Source of the DNA: Sanghuangporus weigelae
Lineage: Eukaryota > Basidiomycota > Agaricomycetes > Hymenochaetales > Hymenochaetaceae
NCBI GenBank assembly: GCA_033182465.1
Contig: CP137326.1
Location: forward strand, 434,001-498,000
Length of the DNA: 64,000 bases
Direction of reading: 5' to 3'
Under the pieces are notes generated by a model. The model searched no databases. It saw only the letters and a program-made list of their open reading frames with translations, and had not been told where the DNA came from. Below are positions 35,701 to 50,002 of this stretch, in pieces; position 1 is the stretch's first letter, and each line of letters starts with the position of its first letter. The position numbers were made by a program, and so were the translations under genes.

Positions 35701-37626
35701 TCCGTCCCCGTACATTCAACTACTACTGTAAGAGATATTGCCAGTAGCGCACGACTTAGTGCTGACGAGTTTCCCTCAGACTGGCTTCCCAATCACGTCT
35801 TAACAGTCATTTTAACTCTAGTTTTTGCCGTGCTGAATCCGCTTCTGATGCCATTTGTGGTCGTCTATTATGCGGTTCAGACTGGTGAGCGACACCATTA
35901 GTGCTGTCATTATATATTCTGACTCAATCCTTGATGCCTGTCCAGTGATAATCAAAAACCAGGTCAGTGGACCACCGTAAACGATGTTCTTCTAGCCTTG
36001 TCTAACCGGCTTGTAGTTACTGCACGTTTACGCGAAGAACTATGAAGGGAACGGCAAACTTATTCTTATCAGGGTTGGACGTTATACTCTTGACGGACTT
36101 GTCCTCGCTCAAGTCATTTTCTTGGGCTTTGTCGGCGTAAACAAATTGGAGGTCCACCTTGGCTTGACTGCTGTCATGATTGCTTTCACGGTATTCGTCA
36201 AAATCCTGTATGAAAATTCCTGTGCCTTTCTTTGCATTTACATATTGACGACATGCGTAGGTTTACCCGAATCTGTCGGGCGAAATTCGAAGCGGCGGAT
36301 ATCATAGAAGCGCACGTTGTATGCGGAATCACGCCATTGCCTTCTGAGTCTCATGAGAGCAATAGCTTCTATAATGCTGCAGATGTTACGACCAGTTCTG
36401 AGGATCTTAAGGCGAAGACAAGATCAAGTTTACTGGGATTCAAGACTTGGAAGCTCCCGAAGGGGTTCAAGTTCACGTATCGTGCAGCGTCTCGTCCAAA
36501 TGCACCAGTAGGACAGCACAAGCCTATACCATTCGACGAAGTTCGGGCTTCAAAGCGTCTCAAATCGTGGGATGGGACAAACAATAGCCCAGACGGGTTC
36601 CCTGTCGACTCGAGACCACTAGAATCAATGCCGGAACTTGGCGCAAGTATCCCACGACAAATGAGTCACGAACGGAGTCTCTCAGAGAAAGCTGCGATAG
36701 CTTTGGGCAGACCTCCACTAGTGGTTCCTCATGAGAAGCATCCTGCCTGGGATGACTCAGCGAGATTAGACCGGCCTTACGACAATCCCTACTATACTCG
36801 ACCAATCGCGAATCATCTTTGGCTTCCTCGTAATCCAGTTGGCATTCTGGATTTGGATGATACTGTGGATGTATTCCGAGCAATCACCAGCGATCCCAGC
36901 CTGGGCCAGCTAGGCGAATGGATTGAGGGTGGCATTGCGCTTGTGGACCTCCCTTCTTCCGTATCGGTGGATGATCTTTCTACGCCTGACCTGGAATTGG
37001 GCTCCTTGAGGCGAGTCAGGACACGTGAAATCAACGGAGAAGAGGATATTGTTCTACCGCCCGGGATTCAAGAACGCGTAGACGATATTCGCAAGGAAAC
37101 CGACGTTGACTACGCTGAAACTTTCAACGGACGATCGCGCAGGCCGAGCATCATCACACGACGTACGTCCAGTAGTAACGATGCCCGACGTCGTAGTATT
37201 TCCCAGACTAGGTCGAAGACGCTTGATACAGGGTTTCCCTTGCCACGCCGAACTTCTTCATTCATGTCTTCCCAGTCCAATGCCCAGATGCCTTCTGCAT
37301 CCAAAGCCAGAACGCCACGACGAAGTAGCACATCTGCGTTTCCCGGGCACGATACGACAACTCGCTCCATATTGGGAGGGCAAGCTGCGCGCTCCCGGTC
37401 GCGCGTTTCTTTTGCGACTTCGCATCCGCGACCAAGGACAGCCTCTGGTACCTCAACTCCTGTTACAACTAGAGAGGCTGTCATAAATGAGGTTATCGCA
37501 GAAGAGGTTCAAGCGACTGAGAGTCGTCTGCGTGAAGAAGACCAGTCTCAACAGGAGTCTGGTGAACAGTCGACGCGCTCATGGTTGACAGCCTGGATGT
37601 TCTCCCGCGTACCGTGGTCTTCATAA
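32757..37626 (+). CDS. CSC1: CSC1/OSCA/TMEM63-family mechanosensitive cation channel
   Basis: Multi-pass membrane protein of the CSC1/RSN1 (DUF221) family, proposed osmo- or mechano-gated cation channel. Start ATG 32757-32759 (MATLEQRPFSRDYSGLINQ after splicing). First membrane segment SVLMGCIVIICVTAHEV, then GYLYQGRSWAKNPSPPYPQG and GVDATLYCRFIRGC. The cytosolic domain has TVMVTNIPSRLRSEKELKEY and ASSAFVTFAHPDDARRA-type sequence. The 7TM core has AFTVVWIIPVSILVGLVNI, then KFLVANILVFFCVGVTALES and FPVAGPFYVGW. An apparent TAG at 34865-34867 lies inside a 51-base intron (34817-34867), giving KGEFMKDW. Exons of 5 bases (35582-35586) and 17 bases (35946-35962) are needed. The last exon encodes a long hydrophilic Ser/Arg-rich tail of about 430 residues with DNPYYTRPIANHLWLPRNPV. 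Confidence 0.92.
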
Positions 37627-38055
37627 CGTATTCTTCATTTTTCTTTTCTTTTCTTTTGCGTGGTACATCTGTTTCTTTCTTGATGTGATTATACCCATAT
37701 ATTTCGAGGTGTATTGATAGTAATCTCGTTTTATTCTTCAGTTTTCTAACAATTCTTTCCCTTTTTGATTTGGCACGAAAGTCTCATTTCTTCCCATTAT
37801 TCCCTATTTTGATCCAAGTCACGAATTACGAACTTGACCAAGAATGTATTATTATAGTTCGCTTTCAGCAGTATCAAGGTTATATGGACATACAACTTCA
37901 AGTTTTACAAGTAAGGTACCAAATTTGGAGCGCAAATCGTCTTCTTTTATATACACGATGATCAATTCAATTGAAGCTCTACTTTCAACTGAACGTCCAT
38001 CTTCGTTGGTAGCTTCAACTTGCCGCGTCTGACGCGCGTTGTTTGTACACGGATT
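37627..38055. other. Intergenic, CSC1 3' end to PPWD1-like start
   Basis: 429 bases between two plus-strand genes, with a pyrimidine-rich tract (ttcttttcttttcttttgcg) near 37640-37660. It holds the CSC1 3' UTR and the next promoter. No gene seen. Confidence 0.35.
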
Positions 38056-40510
38056 ATGTCCGAATCCGAAGCTTCTGTCTTGGGGAAACGAGAACGTGAT
38101 GTTGAGGAAGCACGAGAGTCAAACGGCGGGCCTAAAGATCCTGAGGAAGAGGACAGTGACGATGACATTGGGCCGATGCCTATGCCTGCAGTCGCAGCAG
38201 AAGCTCAGACGGCTCGGAAGAAGAGAAAGAGTGAGCAGCATAAAATTCTCTTCATCATCTCGACACCTACTTGATTCGCCGACAGCTCTTCCACACGAAA
38301 AGTTATACCTCTCACACCTCCCCAGCTCAGACCGCTATGCCAAATCGTTTATGCACCGCGATGTTATCAACTTCGTTGTCGTCACTAGAGGGACAGACTT
38401 TGTCATAACGACTTCCGTTGACGGGCATCTCAAGTTATGGAAGAAGCAGGAAGTTGGGATTGAGTTTGTCAAGCATTACCGAGCGCATTTGCAGCAGATC
38501 ATTGGCGTGTCGGCGTGTGCGGATGGGACGCTTTTTGCGAGCATTTCGGAGGATGGGACTGCTAAGGTGTTTGATGTGATCAATTTCGGTGAGTCTCAAA
38601 GCGCTGAATTTCATATCGGTCACTGAAGGGCTTGCGTAGACATGATCAATATGATAAAACTTGGCTTCGTACCACACGCCTGTTGCTGGGTACATAAAAA
38701 GGGGAAAGCGCAGGCTCTGCTCGCCGTGTGCGCGCTCTTTGAATAATATATCCAGATATGAAAGCTAATGTTGTTCTAGATCCGAGAGCAATTCTGGCGC
38801 GATCCATATCTACGATAGTCGAGGAGACGAAAAACCACTTCTCGTCGTCGACAAAGTGCACAGGTCCCCTGTCCACCTCATGACAGTGAGTATACGTCTT
38901 TAATAATTACGAGCGAAAGGGCGAGACTATTGACTAGAACGGCTGAAAAGTACAATGATCGATACGATACTGTCATCTCGGCTGATGAGAACGGTTTTGT
39001 TGAATACTGGCAACCATTTGAGCCATTCGAGCCACCAAGAAACGTCCCGCGGATGTGGGAATACAAAACCTCAACAGATCTTTTTGAGTTCAAAAAGGTA
39101 AGATCAGAGATCGTACGGAATGAACCCGAGGGCTCAACCATGATTTTACAGGCGAAGTCTACGCCGACGTGCATAGTGTTGTCACCAGACAACAACTCCT
39201 TCGTTACCTTTTCCTTACCCGATCGCCAAATTCGTGTCTTCTCTGTACTATCTGGAAAGCTTACAAGGCGGTATGATGAGTCGCTTGGAGCGATTCAGGA
39301 CATGCAACAAGCTGGGGCATCTCTATATCACATTGAGGACATGGAATTTGGACGCAGACTGGCTGGTGATCGCGAGTTGGAACTTCCAGGACCTGATGGA
39401 AGAGTGCCCGGTAGATGGATAAACGCCGTTTGGGATGAGAGCGGGAACTTCGTATTATACCCAACCTTGCTCGGGGTAAAAGGTATAGTAGGCACTCTTT
39501 TCTCGTTCGTCGCCGTACTAAAGTGCAATAGTTATAAACATAGTGACGAATAAGGTCGTGCGTCTACTGGGGAAGGATGAGACAGTACGATGGATGAACT
39601 TAAGTTTGTATCAAGGAGCACCGGCAAAGAGGGGCTTGTCCACAGTCGTACGTTCGAAGTCTCCGTTCTATTCATGTGAAACTGAAGCTGAAGATCGAAC
39701 TTGAAGGCGATGGTTGCTTCTGCAAACCCTATCCTAGCTAGCAAAGAGGCGCGAGACCCGACTCTCTTCTGTACAGGCTATAAACGACAGCGTTTCTACA
39801 TGTTCACTCGAACCTTACCTGAGTATGTTGTTCTTTCATGCGGGAAAAATGTTCATTGACTCCTGTCGTTCTGATAGGGACGTGAAAGAACAAGGTGATA
39901 GGGACGTATTCAACGAGAGACCAACACGAGATGAGGCAACAGCCGCCACCACAGCCCCGGCCAAGCTCAACGGTCCATCTTCCATCGCACATGCCGCCAC
40001 GATTCATACCAGCGAAGGAGACATCCATATCCGACTCTTCCCAGAACATGCTCCCAAAGCTGTTGAGAACTTCGTTGGCCACGCGCGGAGTGGATATTAC
40101 GAGGGTGTTATTTTCCATCGTGTTATTCCAAAGTTCATGATCCAGACTGGTGACCCGCTTGGAGACGGGACGGGCGGAGACTCGATTTGGGGCAAGGAGT
40201 TCGAGGATGAGTTTACGACTGCCTTGAGGCATGATAGGTAAATCAGCGCATCATCGCCGCTCGACATAGTTTGTTAACGAACGGCATTTCTAGACCGTAC
40301 ACTGTGAGCATGGCAAACGCCGGTCCGAACACGAACGGATCCCAGTTCTTCATCACGACCACTGCGACGCCCTGGCTTGATAACAAGCATACAATCTTCG
40401 GACGAGTGCTCCGTGGACTCGAGGTCGTTCATGCGATTGAAAACGTAAAGACAAATAAGCTGGACAAGCCGTTTGAGGATATTAAGATCATTAATATCGA
40501 GGTAGAGTAG
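38056..40510 (+). CDS. WD40 plus cyclophilin protein (PPWD1-like), spliceosome-associated
   Basis: Ortholog-like of human PPWD1, a nuclear spliceosomal peptidyl-prolyl isomerase. ATG 38056-38058 ([20 protein letters not shown]); an in-frame codon at 38020 is upstream and less likely. N-terminus acidic. WD40 part: [60 protein letters not shown], then [14 protein letters not shown] and [20 protein letters not shown]. The cyclophilin domain starts near 39990: [75 protein letters not shown]. Catalytic Arg (FHR), Phe and Trp (WLDN) equivalents are all present, so isomerase activity is likely. Stop at 40508-40510. About 10 exons. A 143-residue minus-strand frame over 39804-40232 is its shadow. Confidence 0.93.
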
Positions 40511-40591
40511 TAACTTGTTTTGGCCTTTGCTTTGAACGTATCTGTCGCGAATCTACCTGGCTTCTGGACTGGTTGGCACAGCGCATGTAGT

Positions 40592-41578
40592 CTAGAGTGC
40601 TACTCTGTCTTGCGTGATTACCGTGTGATTGATTCTGAGAGACCAAGGACAGGATACCCGCTCCAATCGACTACGAAAGACTTGTTCGAGATCCTTTGGA
40701 ATTGAATTCGGCGCAAGCATGCCGTGAGCTGCTCCAAGATGAGCAGGACAGGAGAACTTGAGAAGAATGTGCTTCTTTGTGTCCTTCTCGTCCTCCTCGA
40801 GAAAGATTGCGCATTCGTAGACGTCCAAGGGAACTCCACTCAAGAAAGCTTCAGAATCGGTGGAAAATGGTACATATGCAACTGGGAACTCAAGCAAGAA
40901 GCCGCAGAGAGGGATGAGAGTTTTTGGTGTAAGACCTTCTGGAAGTCGTATCGGATCTTCCGGGCTCTCAGCGACTTGTCTGACTGTTTCTATGACATCT
41001 TGAGGAGGATCGATCTTCAATAGTTTCAGTACTATGGTATGACGCTTATGGTATGTATTAATTAATGAGACTGCACACCACTGTTTCATATTGACCCAGA
41101 AGGATGAAAGTTGGATGCCTTCCGTGCTCTTTGGAGGAGCAAAGACGCTTCGTTCGTTCACATAGAAGAGACATATTCAAGAAGAAATATTGCTCGTGTT
41201 CGGCGGTATAGGCCAACCGCACTTCATTGAAGCGAGGAGATCCCTTAGTGGCTTTGTCAGATATCACTAGAATTTCTATTTGCAAAGGCATTTTTATTCA
41301 AGCGTACCCGACGCAAGGTTTCCAGCAACCGTTGCAGGTCTTTCTCTCCGCCTGCCGGAGAGAAAGAGTCGATTAGGTATCCGGCCCTATAAAAAGATGG
41401 TATTTTAATTCAATAATATTTATTACATATATTTGGTGACTTGCCTAATCCCGAAAGCCACAATACATAGATTTGTGCAGAACTCTCTTCTGGCTAGTGA
41501 GGATCTAGGGAGCCAGGAAAGCTTGAATGATTTTTCAATGAGATCTTCTAGAGGTTTGCTTTGCAAATTGGTAGTCAT
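40592..41578 (-). CDS. DUF4504/C1orf74-like protein of unknown function
   Basis: ATG 41576-41578 gives MTTNLQSKPLEDLIEKSFKL. This exon ends at a GC donor (attag|gcaagt, intron 41387-41444, 58 bases) and joins in frame to AGYLIDSFSPAGGEKDLQRL. Later parts read DKATKGSPRFNEVRLAYTAE and HEQYFFLN, then KIDPPQDVIETVRQVAE and PLCGFLLEFPVAYVPFSTDS with FLSGVPLDVYECAIF. The pattern YLxD..., LLVN-like and LLxxPVAYxF...PLxV fits my memory of the C1orf74/UPF0739 (DUF4504) family, which has no known activity. Two frame changes between the conserved blocks need short introns; candidates exist but the boundaries are unresolved. Stop near 40592. Tail-to-tail with the cyclophilin gene, head-to-head with the kinase gene. 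Confidence 0.55.
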
Positions 41579-41810
41579 CCGCGTTTCATGAAGATGATAG
41601 AAGGTGAGTGAGTAATAATCGTGTGGAAAAGGTTCCGGGAAGGGTGTTTGCCGAAGCCTAGCTTGGCTTCTCGAAATTTATAATTTACGGATCGACGAAA
41701 TTGTACGTCAAAACAGCTTTCCCGTTTACTACCACCACGTCGTACTGACTACGCTCTCTACATCTCCCAATAGTAACAAGACGAGCAGGACTCGCGGATT
41801 CCTAGTCACC

Positions 41811-43949
<2,139 letters not shown>

Positions 43950-44721
43950 TCGGCTCCGTCTTCTCCACTCTTTGCCTCTCACTTCTCTCTGCTCACTGCA
44001 ATGCGCATCTCTGCTCGGATCTTAATTACAGCTGTTGCATATCCCACGTGTTCTTTTCACACATCATACACGCATTCCTTAGATCATTCGTTCTTTAAAT
44101 GTAGGTTTTCGTCTTCCACCACTCACCCTTGTGCCTTTGGATGGAACTACTTTCGGTCATTCCTATAGTCCTTCGTATACACCTTTGATTAATACGCTCG
44201 TTTTGATTGGAGTACGATAATTCATTATAAACACTAGGTTCTGACATCGGAAGCAATTGCGATCTATTTGCAACGTTGCAATACGACATGTCAGCAAGGC
44301 ATAGGCGTGCGGCCGCCTCGCCATTTCAGCATGTTGAATGTTCTCCCGAATGGATATAGAGACGCAACGTGTCCTCTGATGTTCTGCATTGTACAATCCT
44401 AGTAAATTCCATGCTTAACAGGATGAATTGAGGATGAATTGGAGAAGAGACGATCTCTTGGCAAACGTAAATAATCGGATTATCTCGAGAAGCAATGGAT
44501 CGCAAGACATACGATCAGAACGTTGAGGGCTGATAATCGAGTTGGTTTTTATGAAAATTTTGAGGTCAAACGTTATTGATGATGATATGAATTGATGGGT
44601 TCCCAAAGGACACTGCCGAGCCGAGACTCAGGGATTGCCTTATATGGGCATTTCAAGCGTGTTCATCAGGCAGCCTCAGTCCATACCGAACATCATCTCA
44701 GTTTCTCCTCCAACTCTCACT
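43950..44721. other. Intergenic, kinase 3' end to VAP start
   Basis: 772 bases between two plus-strand genes. It holds the kinase 3' UTR and the VAP promoter. The minus-strand frames at 44095-44606 have no recognisable protein and look like chance. Confidence 0.35.
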
Positions 44722-46039
44722 ATGTCCGTTGTTCTCAAGCCAAGCTCGGCGTTGGGCTTCAACAGTGCGTCCGCAATTGTTGCTGATATCAATAGAAGGG
44801 ATGAAAGCTGACTTTCCATCGTTCGACACCACTAGGGCCATTGACGCAACTTGTGAAACGTGTACTCAGCGTCACGAACAACAATGACCAACCGGTCGCT
44901 TTCAAAGTTAAAACAACTGCACCAAAGGTTTATACCGCTTCAAACAAGCTCTATTCAAGCTTATCTTTGGGCCTTACTCATATGGGATTGTGTGATAGCT
45001 GTACTGCGTGCGTCCAAATTCTGGGAGGATAGAACCCGGGGAGACGGTTGATGTCCAGGGTACGTCTACGTTCCATGTGTGCACTCCTCATGGCTGGAAT
45101 GCGTCGTCTGATCATCATTCTTGGGTTTCTTTCTTTGGCTTTTTTCTGGGTTTTGTCCACGGCGTGTATAGTTCTACTTCAGGCGATGAAAGAGGAGCCG
45201 CCGCTAAACGCGAAATGCAAAGACAAGTTCCTGGTTCAGAGTACCATTATCACGCCTGAAAAGGAGGCTATGCCACTCAGTGACCTCGTATGTTTCCCTG
45301 CCATTTTCACATGGTTCCGTTCTGGGATTTACTTTTCATCTGATATGTGGCCTCGTGCGACAAGTGGAATAATGTGGACGGAGAAGACTCGAAAGTCCAC
45401 CAACAGAAGATCAGGGTGGTCTACTTGCCACCTGTTGGGGAGGAACTGCCTGAAGAAGATGAACACCCAAGCTCATTTTTAGACACCTCAGTAAACCATC
45501 TTTCTTTCTCTTCCGCATCACAGATCATGATTGAGGTCGCAAAATAGGCTATGTATGCAACAGTCCGCCAGGAGCCCGCAAATGGACATCCTGAGCTCCC
45601 GCAAGAGTCTCGGGCGCCTCTCGAGCGTGCGTTCTCACCGGCAGCCGGTGACTACGACGTGCCGCCGGAAACACGCGAACACGACGATCCCGCCGCTGTG
45701 GCAGCAGCACCAACAGTTGCCGCTCAGTCTTCTCTGCCCGTCCAGGAAGACGAGCTCCGTGCTCAACTCGCAGCTGCACAAGCTGAGATCAACCGCCTGC
45801 GCAATTTGCTCGAGTCTATACCGGAACCGGGTGCGGAAGACTCTGGTGTACGCCGTCGACCGGTGCGGTCGGATAAGTCGGACTCGTTCACGGTGGTGTC
45901 TGATCGTACTGACAATCACTCTGATTTGGGCACGATGATCGACAGTGGCTCGAGCTCGATGTACCAGGAGGGTATCTCACCCCAGATGGTTGGAGTGATT
46001 GCGTTCGTGGTGTTTGTGTTGACGTATGTCTTTTTCTGA
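44722..46039 (+). CDS. SCS2: VAP/Scs2 family MSP-domain protein of the ER
   Basis: Tail-anchored ER protein that binds FFAT motifs at membrane contact sites. ATG 44722-44724 (MSVVLKPSSALGFN, exon 1). MSP domain: RPLTQLVKRVLSVTNNNDQP, VAFKVKTTAPKLYCVRPNSG, RIEPGETVDVQVMLQAMKEE and CKDKFLVQST. KVKTTAPKLYCVRPN contains the lysine/threonine cluster used for FFAT binding in VAPs. After two short introns the linker is acidic and Pro/Ala-rich, then a coiled coil (DELRAQLAAAQAEINRLRNL, about 45750-45820). The C-terminus is one hydrophobic helix (MVGVIAFVVFVLTYVFF) as tail anchor. Stop TGA 46037-46039. Confidence 0.92.
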
Positions 46040-46581
46040 GTGGTCAAGTGGGATGCTGTCTTAGTTGGGCATGAGCACGGGTATGGCAATGGGGACGTTA
46101 GGCACAGTTGTATGTAGATGGCATCGTATCGTATCACTGTGCTGGCTAGCGACTCCTCTGCCAAGGTTCATTCTTCTCCACTTCGTCTTTTCTGTGTTTC
46201 TTTTTTCTTCTCCTTATATATGTCTTCTCGAGAACCAGTAGCTCCGACAACTTCGAAACGTCGGTACGCATCCACTATACATACACAGCTCGTCTTTTTA
46301 TTATCCCTTTCCCTCCGTAACTCGTACCTAGCAATGCATATAAACGTCTTTCCTTTTCTCGGATACCATTCTTCTGTATGCGACGCGCCCGGTTGAAACT
46401 TCCGTCTCCCTTAACTGCCTAGTGCCATTCGCTCATTCGTCTTCCGGCAAGCCATTCTTTATGTGTTTATTTCCCGTTGTCTGTCATATCCACCCTCTAT
46501 TAAAAACCGTCTTGTCTTGCGTGGATATTCGCAAGGTTCTAAATATGAAGTCCGATGCACGAGCTATGCAAGTAAATCTAG
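46040..46581. other. Convergent intergenic region
   Basis: 542 bases between the stops of VAP (+) and the esterase (-). It contains the two 3' UTRs. A 191-residue plus-strand frame beginning at 46422 mostly lies over the esterase exons and is rejected as antisense. Confidence 0.35.
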
Positions 46582-48089
46582 TTAGGCGGAGATACCAGAG
46601 AGGAAGTCGAGCAGTGCGTCCGAAAGAAGTCGGTGCGTATGCTCTGTGGGGTGTCCGGTATCTAAAGGAGGGACGCTTGTTAAATACAAATTTTGAAAAC
46701 AGGTGTAGACGTACTATACCAGAAGAATCCTGGGTCGGTGCACTCACAGAATCTACATGTATCAAAGTCATGATTCATGGAAATGAAGTTCAGTTCGAAG
46801 TGAAGGAACAAGCAGATTATCGCGAACCCGGTGATGTTCCTGAACCCCAACTCCTCCGAGTTATCAAGCGCGAAGTTGAACCATGCATGGGTGTCAAAGA
46901 CAAAGACAGGTACGCGAGGATGTCTCTTTGCAAACTGTTGTGCATGCGAGAGGAGCTGGGAGTTATATTCGATAATGTTACTCTTCTGGAGTTGTGATCG
47001 AGACGAGACTAGCCCAGATGGAGAACGTTCCATCGGCGGGACGGTGAGAAAGAGGTGCGCGCCAGTAAGGCCTGTCGTGTATGCCAGATCCTGTCGGTGA
47101 AGTACTCAACGACAGGGACAATAGGATCGGAAGGACTAAACTTACGACCGCAGAGAAGAGCGAATCCATCTCCTTCTCGTAGAACGAGGCAAAGTCAGTT
47201 ATCTAGATTGTTCCGATGTCAGTAGCACCGAGTAGGATGTTTTGAAACAGAATACATACTGTTGTATTTCCTGTCGAGTCACCAGTATCGTTGATTCCGA
47301 TCCACCATGCCGTAATTGTATGTGTATTTGGGTGCGGTAAGAAGCTAGCAGCGTACGTTGCCCACTGCTTCACTTGGTCGACCAGTGGCACAGTGAACGG
47401 GTGATGCAACGGAAGCCTTGAATGGAAATTGATACAAAGAATCAGAATGGGATATGTATGACGAGATTCTATTTGTTTACTTACAGGTTACCATCAATGT
47501 CTGCTCCAGCGAACGCGAAATTCCATAGCTGCCGTGGAGTACAATCACTTGGCTTGCCATGGAAGCATCCAGTAAGGATTTCAATCTGTGGACACACTTT
47601 AGTTTTGTACTGTGAAAAGAAAAGAAAAGCAAAGCTTGAGTTCACCCAATTCGCTCCATCGGAGCTGGTCTGCATTGACAAGTAAGCACCAGCTGGTAGA
47701 AGAATTAATTTGAAAGTATACGTTTCTCGATATGATTTCGTCACTGAACAGTTCCTCTTTTGTAAAGCTGAGATTCTGAAAGTCACCGATGAAACTACCA
47801 GGGCATCAGGGACATTAATGTTGTTGTCGAGTAAAGACACCAGTGTTGGTTTGAAGATATACCTGAAGTTTGCCAGCCCGTGAGTACCTTGAACAAAAGT
47901 GTAGGAGTCCCCGAATGCATAAATATATCGGATGTTATCCCAGCTAAAGCCTGGACTTGAGCTGGAGATGACTATGCCAAAATCCTGTTGAACAGATTCA
48001 TTGCCGAGTACGGTGGCGAAATTTGAGAGCATCCACGAAGCAAGAGAAAGTGCCAGAGAAGAAAGGAACTTCATGAAGAAAATTTGCAT
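46582..48089 (-). CDS. Secreted SGNH/GDSL esterase, carbohydrate esterase family 16
   Basis: Probable extracellular acetylesterase acting on hemicellulose side groups. Likely start ATG 48087-48089 or the in-frame ATG 48072-48074, either followed by a signal peptide (MKFLSSLALSLASWM). Block I is WDNIRYIYAFGDSYTF with the catalytic Ser in GDSY. Next, SDGANW and RQLWNFAFAGADIDGNL (block II Gly), then WWIGINDTGDS (block III Asn). Further exons have GLTGAHLFLTVPPMERSP and HPRVPVFVFDTHAWFN. Block V, split across an intron, reads FFWYNTGHPTEHTHRLLSDA with the catalytic His in GHP. Stop TAA 46582-46584. The GINDTGDS and GHP pattern matches CE16 as I know it. About seven exons. Confidence 0.85.
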
Positions 48090-48676
48090 ACACCTTAGAG
48101 TATAGTAGAGCAAAACAAGATGTTATCCTTTCGCATTTTATATCTCCCAGGTGATGAGATTAGAATACATAACACGTATTCAGGAAGTCAGATGATCGTT
48201 CCTCGCGCCATGAAGGACCGTCGGGCCGCAAAGGTTTTGAAAGACCACAGGTCTTTGGGTGAGCATCAGCGGCAGGTGCATCTAGTCACCGTAGTTCGAG
48301 GATACATTTGTGTCAGTCGAAGCAGATGAACAGATCACAGAAGAACCGATACACATCATACAGAGAAAAAATCGGATCGTCATGAAGCTGATAGCGAGAG
48401 ACCATCACTGCATATCTCAGGCGATTGTGAGCTTCTGTATCTCCTTGGAAGCTCCTTCCTAATGCTCAGAATTCACTTGCTTTGCATGATTAAGGCGATC
48501 AGAACGAGGTGTAAAGTAGGAACGAAGTGTACAATAATACAATATAATACAAGGTGTACTTCAGAAGCAGTAATCGTGGGAAGTTATGCCGATCAACTGT
48601 ACAGCAGCAGCACGCCGCGTCGAAAGTTACTTGATCACTGTTCCGCGTACGCAAAGCACCCTCAAGGCTCAAAACA
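48090..48676. promoter_or_regulatory. Divergent promoter region, CE16 esterase and ribosomal protein L17
   Basis: 587 bases between divergent starts. The ribosomal-protein gene needs a strong promoter here; no specific box was recognised. No other gene seen. Confidence 0.35.
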
Positions 48677-49425
48677 ATGGGTGAGCACTTTCGCTTCTTC
48701 ATCATGAATGACTAACAGACGAGCCTCTATGCAGTTCGCTACGCTTCTGCCCCGCTAATAACCAATCCCGAGAAAAGTGCGCTCAAAACGCCCAGTTCCA
48801 CAGACAAAGTATTGACTTAATCTTTCTTCGTGTTGACAGTCTCCCGCGCGCGGGGCGAGTACCTCCGCACTCACTTTAAGAACATGCGAGAGGTCGCGGC
48901 GGTACTTACTGGTATGCAGCTTACGAAAGCGTATTCATACCTCGGCGATGTAGCGGAGCACAAGCAAGTCGTGCCCTTCCGTCGTTTCTCGGGCGGTGTT
49001 GGACGAGCGAGCCAGGCAAAGCAGTTCAAGGCTACACAGGGTGCGTATCCAATATTGATATTAGTCGAATCAAAGTACTTAATTCGATCGAATTAGGTCG
49101 TTGGCCTCAGAAGTCTGTTAAATTCATCACTGCTCTCCTCAAGAACGCAGAATCCAACGCAGACGCCAAGTCCCTTTCTCTCGAAGACCTCTACATAAAA
49201 AATATCGTCGTCCAACAGGCGCCTAAGACCCGCCGTCGTACGTACCGGGCACACGGTCGTATCAATCCTTACCAGGGCCATCCCTGCCACATCGAGATTA
49301 TCTTGAGCGCATCGGACGAGGAGGTCGAGCGTGCGAAGGATAAGGATGTTGTCCGTGGTACCTTTGCAGGCCTTAACAGACGGCAGGTGGCGAGAAAGCG
49401 TATCGAGGCGGCACGTAGCTCGTAA
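48677..49425 (+). CDS. RPL17: Cytosolic ribosomal protein uL22 (L17)
   Basis: Component of the 60S subunit lining the polypeptide exit tunnel. The first coding exon is only four bases (ATGG, 48677-48680) followed by gtgagc. The acceptor is near 48735, giving [15 protein letters not shown]. Another intron (donor near 48775, gtgcgc, to ttgacag near 48839) gives [20 protein letters not shown], then [20 protein letters not shown] and [20 protein letters not shown]. After a third intron, [20 protein letters not shown], then [20 protein letters not shown] and [20 protein letters not shown]. Stop TAA 49423-49425. About 185 residues, the family size. GC-rich codons suggest high expression. Confidence 0.95.
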
Positions 49426-50002
49426 AGCTCTTGTACTCGGGAAGTGGCCGGTTGGTAATGCACAGGCTTCTCATGCGCATGTCTACTGATTTGTATCCTA
49501 CCCTCTATGCTCATATGGCAGAATACATGCTATATCTATGATGAATTCATGCCAGTTTCGAGCTGTGTCGGTAGTTTGAGAATATCAAGCAATCGTCGAG
49601 TCTCCTGATGGGCGTCTTTAGTCAGTGACCGCATCGCAGAAATTTGCATTATCACCTTCTCTGAACAATGGCTTACTTGAAGTACTTGCTCCGCTACTTT
49701 GTCTTTGCCGTAGATTGAAATGCGGAAGTGAGTGGGAATTGATGCGGACTTGCTGTAGACCGCACTGTAGAAATGTTGGAATGGTGACCTTCTTACCGAA
49801 CAAAACTCATGGCTGATAAATGCTATCTTCATCCAATCTCTTCCTATCGTGTCCATATCTTCTGCCGTCAGAAACGGATCATACAGGTGGCGGGAATTGA
49901 TGCTTGCCTTGACCCCATGCATGAACGGCGCATACACCCCTTTGTCGAGACAACCCACTAGGCACCCGGATCCCTCTCAAGACAAACAGTCAACCTCCAG
50001 CA
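49426..50002. other. Intergenic with an unplaced minus-strand frame
   Basis: 577 bases between RPL17 and the kinase. A minus-strand frame at 49536-49958 (about 140 codons, reading DMDTIGRDWMKIAFISHEFC) contains donor/acceptor-like sites but no recognised domain and no clear start. Possibly an unknown small gene or remnant; left as uncertain. Confidence 0.3.

Noticed and set aside
39804-40232. 143-residue minus-strand frame
   Set aside because: Antisense of the cyclophilin domain of the PPWD1-like gene.
46422-46997. 191-residue plus-strand frame
   Set aside because: Antisense over the last exons of the CE16 esterase, which show clear family motifs and splice sites on the other strand.
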